NCBI GenBank assembly: GCA_963972195.1
Contig: CAXATH010000010.1
Coordinates: forward strand, 1-64,000
DNA length: 64,000 nt
DNA from: Litorimonas sp963972195
GTDB taxonomy: Bacteria; Pseudomonadota; Alphaproteobacteria; Caulobacterales; Maricaulaceae
Direction: 5' to 3'
Part shown: in pieces, positions 1 through 7,129 of the stretch
Numbering within the stretch: position 1 is the stretch's first letter
How the letters are laid out: every line of letters begins with the position of its first letter
Notes under the pieces: generated by a model
Told to the model about the DNA's origin: nothing
What the model saw: only the letters and a program-made list of their open reading frames with translations
Database searches by the model: none
Program-made: the position numbers and the translations under genes

Positions 1-54
1 CTCGTCAGGCTCATAACCTGAAGGTCGTAGGTTCAAATCCTACCCCCGCAACCA
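1..54 (+). tRNA. tRNA-fMet (CAT), 5' end outside the window
   Basis: This is the 3' two thirds of an initiator tRNA. The anticodon loop reads CTCATAA, the T loop GTTCAAATC, and the gene ends GCAACCA with an encoded CCA. The acceptor 3' strand CCCCGCA followed by A73 matches bacterial initiator tRNAs. The base of the anticodon stem is AGG/CCT and not the enterobacterial GGG/CCC, a variant known from alphaproteobacteria. In that group the gene commonly closes rRNA operons, so an rrn operon probably lies just upstream; that part is inference. Confidence 0.93.
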
Positions 55-295
55 ATACCCAAAATTAGCATTTGGTTCTCAATTCGCGGACCCGTGTTCC
101 GTGTTCACAAATTTCCTATTAAGTTCGAATCCCCCGTTTTAAACCATGCCTAAGGAAATGAGAATTTCGCTTCCGCCTTTAATATAGGCTAAGATAGATC
201 TCTCAATTTTCATATTTCTTCATCCACTGGTCGCATTTCCCCTTGTTTCAGAGTATTTCATCGGAAATAGTTAGCCCAAATTTGGGAGATCTGTT

Positions 296-2281
296 TTGAC
301 TGTATTTAAATATATCCGCCTCATCTTGGCCCCGGCCTTTGCTGCCTTGATGACCTTGTCCTTTGCGCCTGATGAGGCGTTTGCCGAAGACCCTAACATC
401 GACATATATGCGCAGCTTCCTCGGACTCAGAGCGTGCGGGTTTCGCCGGATGGGAAACATATTGCCATGCTGGCGCCCTTCGCCGGGGACAAGGCAGTAT
501 TTGTATATGATTTGATAAACCCGGACGCGAAAACAGTTATCGTCACCCCCCCAGAAAACTCTATTGTTAAGGCAATTGATTGGGCGAGTAATAAACACGT
601 TATTATGCTGGCCCGCGTTCGCGGAAACGGCGAAGGCAAAATGAAACATTACAGCACACTGTTCAGCCGATGGGTCTCCACCAATATTGAAACTGAACGG
701 TCTGTTATCCTCCTTGATGACGTCATTAAAAGCAAACGCTACCGCGTGACGTATGGCGGCGGCTACGTGCATGACCTCCCGGATAATGAGGACGAGGTTT
801 TGATGAGCTTTACAGAATATGGCGGCGAAGTTTTCCAACGCCATTACCGCGTCGATCTGGATAGCGGGAACGAACGCCTTGAGAGATCCATGCCGGCCAC
901 CACAGGCAATGTAGTGCTTTCCAACAACGGTGAAACCGTTCTTGCACGCGAAGATTACGACCCGCGGAACGGTCAGTACGAAGTTTTCTTTGGCGAAGGT
1001 ATTGATGAAGAGAGCGTCTATAAAAAACGGTTCGATAAATCGAAAAACCGTACGACGTATTTGTCGACGGTTCTTAACGGTAAACTGTTAATGCAGGAAA
1101 CGGAACAAAACGCTCTGACCTTGTTCACGATCGATCCGGCCACAAAGTCCGCAACGCCGTTCACCTTCGAAGCCAATGTCCCGGATGGCTATGACTATGG
1201 CCCTATCTTTGACAACCAGACCGGCAAAATGATTGGCGTGAGCTATACCGATGATCGCTACCGCCAAGTTTATACCGAAGAGCCTTATAAATCCTGGCAT
1301 GACAAGTTTTCTGACGCCTTGGAAGGGCAGAATGTAACCATCCTGTCCAAGACGGAAGACAACAAAATGGTCACGATTTATGCGGAAAATGACAGCAATC
1401 CGGGTGAGTATTTCCTTTATGAAGAAGGCCCCGGTACAATTTCGTCCTTGGGCGGAACATATCCAGAGCTAAAAGCCTCCCAGATTGGGTCGACTATGCG
1501 GGCAGATTACACGGCTAGAGATGGTCTCAATATACCGGCCTATTTGACGCTTCCCCCTGGAAAAACAAAAGCGGACGGACCTTTCCCAACTGTCGTTATG
1601 CCGCATGGCGGGCCGACCGCGAGAGATGACGCGACATTCGACTTTTGGGGGCAGTATCTGGCCGCGCAAGGTTATGCTGTCTTTAAACCGCAATTTCGTG
1701 GATCGACCGGATTTGGGTATGAGCACCTCGAAAAAGGTTATGGCGAATTTGGCCGGGGGATGCTCCACGATACGATTGACGGTGTAAATCACTACGTGGA
1801 TAACAACGTCATCAATCCCGATAAAATCTGTGTCACCGGTGCCAGCTATGGTGGCTATCAGGCTTTGGCCTTGCCCGTCATGGAGCCGGATATGTTTAAA
1901 TGCGCCCTTTCCGTTAACGGCGTTTCTCAAATTCGGGATATCCTGAAGTTTGAAGAGGCCCGCACCGGCCGAGAGAGCGGCGTTATCAAATTCTGGCAGA
2001 AAATTATCGGCGACAGATATGATGACAAAGATATGCTTCTTTCTCAATCTCCGGCAGAGAATGCAGAGAAAATCAAAGCCGAAATCGTCCTCGTTCACGG
2101 AACAGACGACATGACCGTTCCGCTTCAGCAGTCCGAAGTGATGGCCAAGGCTTTGAAAAAAAGAGGGCAGTCTGACGATATCCTCCTCTTGCCAAATGAC
2201 GATCACAATCTGTCCCTGCCGATATCCCGGAAAAAACTGTTAGAGGCCAGCGACGAGCTTTTTGAAAAGCACTTAAAATAA
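296..2281 (+). CDS. Secreted S9-family prolyl oligopeptidase-like peptidase
   Basis: A 661-aa serine peptidase of the S9 (dipeptidyl aminopeptidase / acylaminoacyl peptidase) family, expected to cleave oligopeptides in the periplasm. Residues 1-30 form a signal peptide with a hydrophobic core and an AFA-like cleavage motif. The middle is a beta-propeller-like region and the C-terminal ~260 residues are an alpha/beta hydrolase. The nucleophile elbow GASYGG places Ser at about 517; Asp about 605 lies in HGTDDMTVP and His about 637 in NDDHN, so the triad is complete. The start is TTG at 296, supported by GGGAG about 8 bases upstream. It stands alone, between the tRNA and a gene-poor stretch. The S9 assignment is firm; the substrate is unknown. 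Confidence 0.9.
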   Translation: MTVFKYIRLILAPAFAALMTLSFAPDEAFAEDPNIDIYAQLPRTQSVRVSPDGKHIAMLAPFAGDKAVFVYDLINPDAKTVIVTPPENSIVKAIDWASNKHVIMLARVRGNGEGKMKHYSTLFSRWVSTNIETERSVILLDDVIKSKRYRVTYGGGYVHDLPDNEDEVLMSFTEYGGEVFQRHYRVDLDSGNERLERSMPATTGNVVLSNNGETVLAREDYDPRNGQYEVFFGEGIDEESVYKKRFDKSKNRTTYLSTVLNGKLLMQETEQNALTLFTIDPATKSATPFTFEANVPDGYDYGPIFDNQTGKMIGVSYTDDRYRQVYTEEPYKSWHDKFSDALEGQNVTILSKTEDNKMVTIYAENDSNPGEYFLYEEGPGTISSLGGTYPELKASQIGSTMRADYTARDGLNIPAYLTLPPGKTKADGPFPTVVMPHGGPTARDDATFDFWGQYLAAQGYAVFKPQFRGSTGFGYEHLEKGYGEFGRGMLHDTIDGVNHYVDNNVINPDKICVTGASYGGYQALALPVMEPDMFKCALSVNGVSQIRDILKFEEARTGRESGVIKFWQKIIGDRYDDKDMLLSQSPAENAEKIKAEIVLVHGTDDMTVPLQQSEVMAKALKKRGQSDDILLLPNDDHNLSLPISRKKLLEASDELFEKHLK

Positions 2282-2293
2282 CGCGAATTGCGA

Positions 2294-2332
2294 TTATCCG
2301 GCCGCGTGCCTTCGGGGACGAGGGCCGGATAA
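2294..2332 (+). terminator. Stem-loop after the S9 peptidase gene
   Basis: TTATCCGGCC at 2294-2303 pairs perfectly with GGCCGGATAA at 2323-2332, giving a 10-bp stem 13 bases after the stop codon. Only a poor T run follows, so it may be a weak terminator or an mRNA-stabilising hairpin. Confidence 0.45.
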
Positions 2333-2992
2333 AATCATATCTAATTCTCTCATACGGCACATTAGGCATAACCTGTCAGGCAGGTTTCTTTGAATAGATC
2401 ACACTCTCTCGACCTTCCGCGCCTTCGCGCGGATTAACAGGATGGATTGGCGTAGGGTTAATCACCTCGCATTTCCGCTCACGCTTTCCCCTTTTTTTGT
2501 CTCTTCCAATTGTGGTCCTTATTCTTTGTTTGATTCGTATCGGTGTCGGAAAAATGGGGCTGTCTGCGAGGTGTGAGGTTGAACGGGGAAACGTGGAAGC
2601 TTGGGATGGAGTTTTTACAACCTCACGTCTTACGGGCGTAAGTTGCAAGGCCTCGCAGTAGCGTCTTTTTCCACTGAGGGCCGAACCAGATAGTCGAGAC
2701 GTGATCAGCTCTCCTCAGGCCGCCCAACTCACAAGGCGTTACCCTTGCTCATCCAACGACAAACGCTATCCGATTGCCAGTCAGTCAACGTGCACATGAC
2801 CTGCCCGCGCAACCGGAACATTTTTAGTCGATCCAGAAGCGGGGCCTTTAATCCCGTCTTTCAAACCAACGCCTTTAATATAGGAGGAAATGGAGAGTGA
2901 GAATCTATCTCTTGGCGTCAGGGGTAAGGGGTTGAGCTATATAGAGTTTTAGAAAGGATAAATGCGGATCATCCTTCATCCCTATCTTTGAG
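2333..2992. other. Gene-poor stretch without a supported gene
   Basis: No convincing coding sequence is present. A 90-codon open frame on the minus strand (2376-2648) has no recognisable domain, low-complexity basic composition and no good ribosome binding site. A short GC hairpin (CCGCGC-cttc-GCGCGG) lies at 2417-2432 without a T run. The 15-mer CGCCTTTAATATAGG at 2870-2884 is an exact copy of 174-188 near the tRNA. The stretch could be eroded DNA or could hold an RNA gene that I do not recognise. Confidence 0.4.
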
Positions 2993-3025
2993 CTGTCATT
3001 CCCCGACTTGATAGGGGAATGACAG
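2993..3025. repeat. Palindromic GTCATTCCCC-type intergenic repeat
   Basis: CTGTCATTCCCC (2993-3004) and GGGGAATGACAG (3014-3025) form a perfect 12-bp inverted repeat around a 9-base loop. The GTCATyCCC...GGGrATGAC pattern is typical of dispersed palindromic repeats in many proteobacterial genomes. Only this copy was noticed in the window. It lies just downstream of the minus-strand small protein gene, so it could also protect or end that transcript. Confidence 0.6.
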
Positions 3026-3051
3026 AATATTAGCGCCTCGAGCCCCGAATT

Positions 3052-3189
3052 TTATGATCTCATCTTTTTGCCGCCAATAGAAATTGATGACTTTCTTGCC
3101 TCGGCGGCCGCATCCGCTTTTTCCTGAGTTCTGTCTTTCTTGGGTTTTTTTGCTTCTTTATTCCCGCGTTGATTATTTCCTTTTGCCAT
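3052..3189 (-). CDS. Small basic protein, conserved MAKG...NKEAKKPKK type
   Basis: A 45-residue protein starting MAKGNNQRGNKEAKKPKK and ending GGKKMRS. It is rich in Lys, Arg and Ala with no hydrophobic segment. Short proteins with this N-terminal signature (MAKG, then NREAKKPKK or similar) recur in alphaproteobacteria and have no known function; I rely on recollection of that pattern. The reading frame is bounded by ATG at 3189 and TAA at 3052. The ribosome binding site is weak (AGAAAG about 8 bases upstream). The high positive charge would suit nucleic-acid or ribosome contact, which is only an inference. Confidence 0.65.
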   Translation of the reverse strand: MAKGNNQRGNKEAKKPKKDRTQEKADAAAEARKSSISIGGKKMRS

Positions 3190-3372
3190 GACCGGACTTT
3201 CTGATGACCCGCTCGCGACCTGCAAAATGACAGGCTCTAGAGTTCAACTCCCGAAACAGGAAGTTTGAGCGGAGCGCATATCATCTGCTCAATTCGGAAT
3301 TTGGCAAGGGGGTTGCGCAGATAACGGAACCCTTCCTTAGAGGGTTTATCGTTGATTTTCATGCCTTTTATA

Positions 3373-4644
3373 CTACTGAACGTAGCGTTTACAGAAATGA
3401 TCGACGCTGGCTTCAAGCAATTCAATGACTTTTTTCCGACTGCTTATTTTGCCACCCACTTTAGGAGGAATGTAAGAGAGTTTAATTGACTGGATAGAAT
3501 CCTTGTCCGGATTAATAAGTTTGTTTTTACTCAAGTCATCATTGACCATGTCTTGAATCGCATCAAAGAGTGTCGTGCTGGTCCATCCTTTTAAGTAAGG
3601 CCAAGACGCGTGAATATAAATGCCCTCATGTTGCCCAGAGTTATCACCAGCGTCGGGATCATGAAACCGTTTGAGAAAGTATTCTATTTTTTTATGCGGA
3701 GTTTTAACTCGGTCCGTTAAATCGAACTCTTTTTCAATTCTTAAAACTCTTTGGTCAACTTCTAGAGTAACAGATAATGGTTTCCCTCGATCCTGAATGT
3801 CAAAACTGGCCTTAAGGTCGCCAGTTTTTAATAAATCACGGACATCCTTCTCCAGTCTCGCTTCTGCAGAAGAGCTTCTATTCTTTTCTATTATCTGGTT
3901 AACGCGAATGTTCAGGCAGCGAGACAAAATCAAGCTTATCTCAGCAGACTCTTGATGCCAGTCGGCGACCGCTTCCTCCAAATGCTCTTGCATCGGGGAT
4001 ACTTTAGCCCTGAGGTCCTCAACTAAGCGAGTGTAGTTTGGCCCCATAGATTTGAAGCCCTTCGCCCCACTTATTGGATTAGCCAAAAAGTTTTTAAATT
4101 GCTCCAAGACAGTGCGTTGGGTCTCGTCTCCAATTTTTCCATCGAGTAGTAACTGTTCTGCTTGAAAATGAATGAATGTCCAAGACCAGTGATAATGGGT
4201 AATACGCTGTAATTTTTTATCTGAAGTTTTCAGCCGAAGCGGAGGACGAGAAGGGGAAATACACATTTCGTTAGAAATAGTTATGAGTGCATCCGAGCCA
4301 AACTCAACGCACCGCTTAAGATACTTCTCAATTTGTGGCAGACCTAACTCACTTGACTTAATTTTTACTTCAATAGATGCTTCCCATATCTCATCTCTCT
4401 TAGAATGTATTATTAAACCATCAGGGATATCTGTTTCAGAATACTTTCCTCCAAAAGAGGGGTGTAAAAATGCCTCTACGTCACGCCCAGATTTTTTGGC
4501 GTTCCTATTTAATGTCGCCATTAAAGCTTTTCGGAACTCATAGACATTTAAGAATACTGCCAGAAAAATGGACGTGGCCCTGTCTTCTTCCTTTTTGGTA
4601 AGTGGAAAGAATTCCGGTGCAATACCGTTTTGTCTCTTAGGCAT
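3373..4644 (-). CDS. Orphan PD-(D/E)XK nuclease-like protein
   Basis: A 423-aa protein that I cannot place in a named family. Residues 75-94 show a PD-(D/E)XK pattern: Asp75 in DIPDG, then Glu92 and Lys94 in IEVK, followed by Gln104-x3-Tyr108 in PQIEKYL. That last QxxxY signature accompanies RecB-type nuclease folds. The rest (110-423) is probably a helical plus mixed target or partner region. No methylase or helicase accompanies it. The gene is visibly AT-richer than lepA next to it and lies by a gene-poor stretch, which suggests horizontal transfer. A stand-alone defence nuclease or a repair enzyme are both possible. The nuclease-fold call is moderately secure; the role is open. Confidence 0.6.
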   Translation of the reverse strand: MPKRQNGIAPEFFPLTKKEEDRATSIFLAVFLNVYEFRKALMATLNRNAKKSGRDVEAFLHPSFGGKYSETDIPDGLIIHSKRDEIWEASIEVKIKSSELGLPQIEKYLKRCVEFGSDALITISNEMCISPSRPPLRLKTSDKKLQRITHYHWSWTFIHFQAEQLLLDGKIGDETQRTVLEQFKNFLANPISGAKGFKSMGPNYTRLVEDLRAKVSPMQEHLEEAVADWHQESAEISLILSRCLNIRVNQIIEKNRSSSAEARLEKDVRDLLKTGDLKASFDIQDRGKPLSVTLEVDQRVLRIEKEFDLTDRVKTPHKKIEYFLKRFHDPDAGDNSGQHEGIYIHASWPYLKGWTSTTLFDAIQDMVNDDLSKNKLINPDKDSIQSIKLSYIPPKVGGKISSRKKVIELLEASVDHFCKRYVQ

Positions 4645-4732
4645 TTGATCCCCTATTCCTTTAACAACGAAAGAATAGGGAAATCCGTCAATAACTCAAT
4701 CTCAAATTGGATTTTAGAGGGTTGCTGCAAAG

Positions 4733-4927
4733 TCATTCCCCAAACCCTGGTGCGTGCCGTTTCTTAACGAAAATATCGAGCATATCTTCGGGGAAGGTAT
4801 CGTTGTGGAGTTTGCCGTTTCTATCAAACCACTGGCAGGCCCAAGCGCCGGCGTCTGCGCCTTTGATCGTCATTTTCGGGCCGCCGGATTTAAGGCGGAC
4901 GATTTGGCCTATTTCGAAAATTTCCAT
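4733..4927 (-). CDS. DUF2158 (YodC-like) small protein
   Basis: A 64-aa protein beginning MEIFEIGQIVRLKSGGPKMT, the hallmark of DUF2158/YodC. The family is a small SH3-like beta barrel of unknown function. WACQWFD and the final DIFVKK segment also fit. It lies downstream of lepA on the same strand, separated by about 210 bases with hairpins, so co-transcription is uncertain. Confidence 0.8.
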   Translation of the reverse strand: MEIFEIGQIVRLKSGGPKMTIKGADAGAWACQWFDRNGKLHNDTFPEDMLDIFVKKRHAPGFGE

Positions 4928-5017
4928 TTTGGGCTTTCTTTTTCGTATTCAAATAAAGGCATTAAATCAGTTTCTAAGTGACTCAAACTCATACGATGCT
5001 GGAGACATCGGTGTGTT

Positions 5018-5032
5018 CTCCGCTTCGCGGAG
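5018..5032. other. Small GC hairpin between lepA and the DUF2158 gene
   Basis: CTCCGC-ttc-GCGGAG forms a 6-bp stem with a 3-base loop. No T run follows on either strand. It may attenuate read-through or be a fragment of a dispersed repeat. Confidence 0.35.
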
Positions 5033-5104
5033 CAGACCCTCTTAAAATAAGGTTTTGGCAGGTCACGCCGATGAGATATCGTGTTCGCTGTCGCTCACGC
5101 TTCG

Positions 5105-5145
5105 CGATTCCTTCAATTGATTTCCCAAATCAATTTCAGGAATCG
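5105..5145 (-). terminator. Long stem-loop overlapping the lepA stop codon
   Basis: The segments 5105-5123 and 5127-5145 are complementary at 17 of 19 positions around a 3-base loop (ccc). The stem includes the lepA stop codon at 5136-5138 and the last sense codons. There is no T run after it on the minus strand, so it may be a Rho-dependent end or an RNA-protecting hairpin and not an intrinsic terminator. Confidence 0.5.
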
Positions 5146-6941
5146 TCCATCTTAAGCGCCGCGATAAACGCCTCTTGCGGAATTTCGACTTTGCCGAATT
5201 GGCGCATCCGCTTTTTCCCCTTTTTCTGCTTGTCGAGCAATTTCCGTTTCCGGGAAGCGTCGCCGCCGTAACATTTCGCCGTTACGTCTTTACGCATGGC
5301 CGCAATAGTCTCGCGGGCGATGATGCGTCCGCCTATAGCGGCCTGCACGGGGATTTTGAACATATGGCGCGGGATGAGGTCTTTGAGGCGCTCCACCATT
5401 TGCCGTCCCCGCCCTTCGGCGTTGTTTCTGTGGACAAGCATGGAAAGCGCATCAACCGGATCGTCATTGACCAGAATAGACATTTTGACCAGATCGCCTT
5501 CGCGCAGGCCAATGCCCTGATAGTCAAAACTGGCATAGCCTTTGGAGACGGATTTCAATCGGTCGTAAAAATCAAACACGACTTCATTGAGCGGGAGCTC
5601 ATATTCCACCATGGCGCGCTGCCCGACATAGGTCAGCGCCGTCTGAATGCCGCGTCTGTCCTGGCAGAGCTTTAAAATGCCCCCGAGATAATCATCCGGC
5701 GTCATAATGGTCGCTTTGATCCAGGGCTCCTGAATGCTCTCAATATGCATAACATCCGGCATGTCGGCCGGGTTATGAAGCTGGATGTCTTCGCCGTCGC
5801 GCATATTCAGCGTGTAAACGACGGAGGGGGCCGTCGTAATCAGGTCAAGATCAAATTCCCGTTCCAGACGCTCTTGAATAATCTCGAGATGCAATAGGCC
5901 GAGGAAGCCGCAGCGGAAACCAAAGCCGAGCGCGGCTGATGTTTCCATTTCGTATGAGAAGCTCGCATCATTGAGGCGCAAGCGGCCCATGGCGTCGCGC
6001 AAATCATCAAAGTCCGCCGCGTCGACTGGAAAGATACCGCAGAACACAACCGGTTGGGCGGGTTTAAATCCGGGGAGGGCTTTTTCGGTCGGGCGCTTGT
6101 CCTCGGTAACGGTATCGCCGACCGCCGCATCCGCGACTTCTTTAATAGAGGCGGTGAAGAACCCGACTTCGCCCGGCCCGACAGAGGCGACATCGGTCGG
6201 TTTGGGTTTGAACACACCGACTTTATCGACGGTATAACTCGCGCCCGTATTCATCGTGCGAATGCGCATGCCTTTTTTAATCGTGCCTTCCATAACGCGG
6301 AACAGCACGACCACACCCATATATGTGTCATACCACGCATCGACGAGCATGCCTTTGAGCGGCGCATTCGCGTCTGCTTCGGCGGGCGGGGGGAGGCGAC
6401 GAACAATCGCTTCCAAAACGTCTTCGATGCCAATGCCGGATTTCGCCGAACATTCCACCGCGTCTGAGGTATCCAGGCCGATGACGTCTTCGATTTGGGC
6501 TTTGACCCTCTCGGCATCAGCGGCGGGCAGGTCGATCTTGTTCAGCACGGGGACAATTTCGTGGTCATGGTCAATCGCCTGATAGACATTGGCGAGCGTC
6601 TGCGCTTCGACGCCTTGTGAGGCGTCCACAACCAGGATGGAGCCTTCGCAAGCGGAAAGCGAGCGGGAGACTTCATAAGCAAAGTCAACATGGCCCGGCG
6701 TGTCCATCAGATTGAGGATATAGGTCTCGCCGTCCTTGGCTTTATATTCCAGGCGGACGGTCTGGGCCTTGATGGTGATGCCGCGTTCTTTTTCAATGTC
6801 CATATTGTCGAGCACTTGCTCGCGCATTTCGCGGTCCGTCAGACCGCCTGTCACGGCAATCAGGCGATCGGCCAGAGTGGATTTTCCGTGGTCGATATGG
6901 GCCACAATGGAAAAGTTACGGATTTTACTTTGATCGGTCAT
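5136..6941 (-). CDS. lepA: Elongation factor 4 (LepA) GTPase
   Basis: A 601-aa translational GTPase that acts on ribosomes and influences back-translocation or ribosome biogenesis. The G-domain motifs are intact: AHIDHGKST (about residues 14-22), RGITIK, DTPGHVDF, NKIDLP and SAKSG. EF-G-like domains follow, and the EF4-specific C-terminal domain ends KKRMRQFGKVEIPQEAF. Length and layout match the family. The start at 6941 gives the usual MTDQSKIRNFSIVAHIDHG opening. The divergent katG promoter lies upstream. Confidence 0.98.
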   Translation of the reverse strand: MTDQSKIRNFSIVAHIDHGKSTLADRLIAVTGGLTDREMREQVLDNMDIEKERGITIKAQTVRLEYKAKDGETYILNLMDTPGHVDFAYEVSRSLSACEGSILVVDASQGVEAQTLANVYQAIDHDHEIVPVLNKIDLPAADAERVKAQIEDVIGLDTSDAVECSAKSGIGIEDVLEAIVRRLPPPAEADANAPLKGMLVDAWYDTYMGVVVLFRVMEGTIKKGMRIRTMNTGASYTVDKVGVFKPKPTDVASVGPGEVGFFTASIKEVADAAVGDTVTEDKRPTEKALPGFKPAQPVVFCGIFPVDAADFDDLRDAMGRLRLNDASFSYEMETSAALGFGFRCGFLGLLHLEIIQERLEREFDLDLITTAPSVVYTLNMRDGEDIQLHNPADMPDVMHIESIQEPWIKATIMTPDDYLGGILKLCQDRRGIQTALTYVGQRAMVEYELPLNEVVFDFYDRLKSVSKGYASFDYQGIGLREGDLVKMSILVNDDPVDALSMLVHRNNAEGRGRQMVERLKDLIPRHMFKIPVQAAIGGRIIARETIAAMRKDVTAKCYGGDASRKRKLLDKQKKGKKRMRQFGKVEIPQEAFIAALKMDDS

Positions 6942-7025
6942 TGCGGGTTATTTAGCGTAAGGCGAAAGAGAAGCAAGCCTGCTCTGCTGTGCTGTCGGCC
7001 TAACGAAAAGGCGTCTCTTATAATG

Positions 7026-7062
7026 ATAGGGCGTGCCGATAATTCTTATTGGAAAAATCGAT
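7026..7062 (+). promoter_or_regulatory. Putative OxyR box upstream of katG
   Basis: Four tetramers with exact 7-base spacing: ATAG (7026-7029), CGAT (7037-7040), ATTG (7048-7051), CGAT (7059-7062). Against the OxyR consensus ATAG-N7-CTAT-N7-ATAG-N7-CTAT, 13 of 16 bases match. It lies 67 bases before the katG start, a suitable place for activation. The CGAT variant is shared with the box upstream of oxyR, which supports a lineage-specific site. Confidence 0.65.
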
Positions 7063-7129
7063 TAGACCGATGGGATATCGCCCTTTAAGAATGGTCTATA
7101 ACTTTAACACGCTTTCAGTGGAGACCCAG

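Noticed and set aside
124..146. tRNA-like 3' end (GTTCGAATCCCCC...ACCA)
   Set aside because: The T-stem does not pair and no anticodon or D arm lies upstream, so it is not a functional tRNA; kept only as a hint of an eroded fragment.
248..844. Long open frame antisense to the S9 peptidase gene
   Set aside because: It mirrors the codon structure of a well-supported gene with a complete catalytic triad; no independent signal.
2376..2648. 90-codon open frame on the minus strand
   Set aside because: No ribosome binding site, no domain, low-complexity basic composition, and it lies in an eroded-looking stretch.
2640..2870. Possible structured RNA (tmRNA, 6S or RNase P) in the gene-poor stretch
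   Set aside because: No tag-peptide frame of the alphaproteobacterial tmRNA type, no RNase P core motif and no long 6S-like hairpin could be identified on either strand.
3237..3425. Short open frame after the orphan nuclease gene
   Set aside because: It overlaps the nuclease gene in its longer form; the 41-codon inner version has its purine-rich stretch almost touching the start codon and no recognisable similarity.
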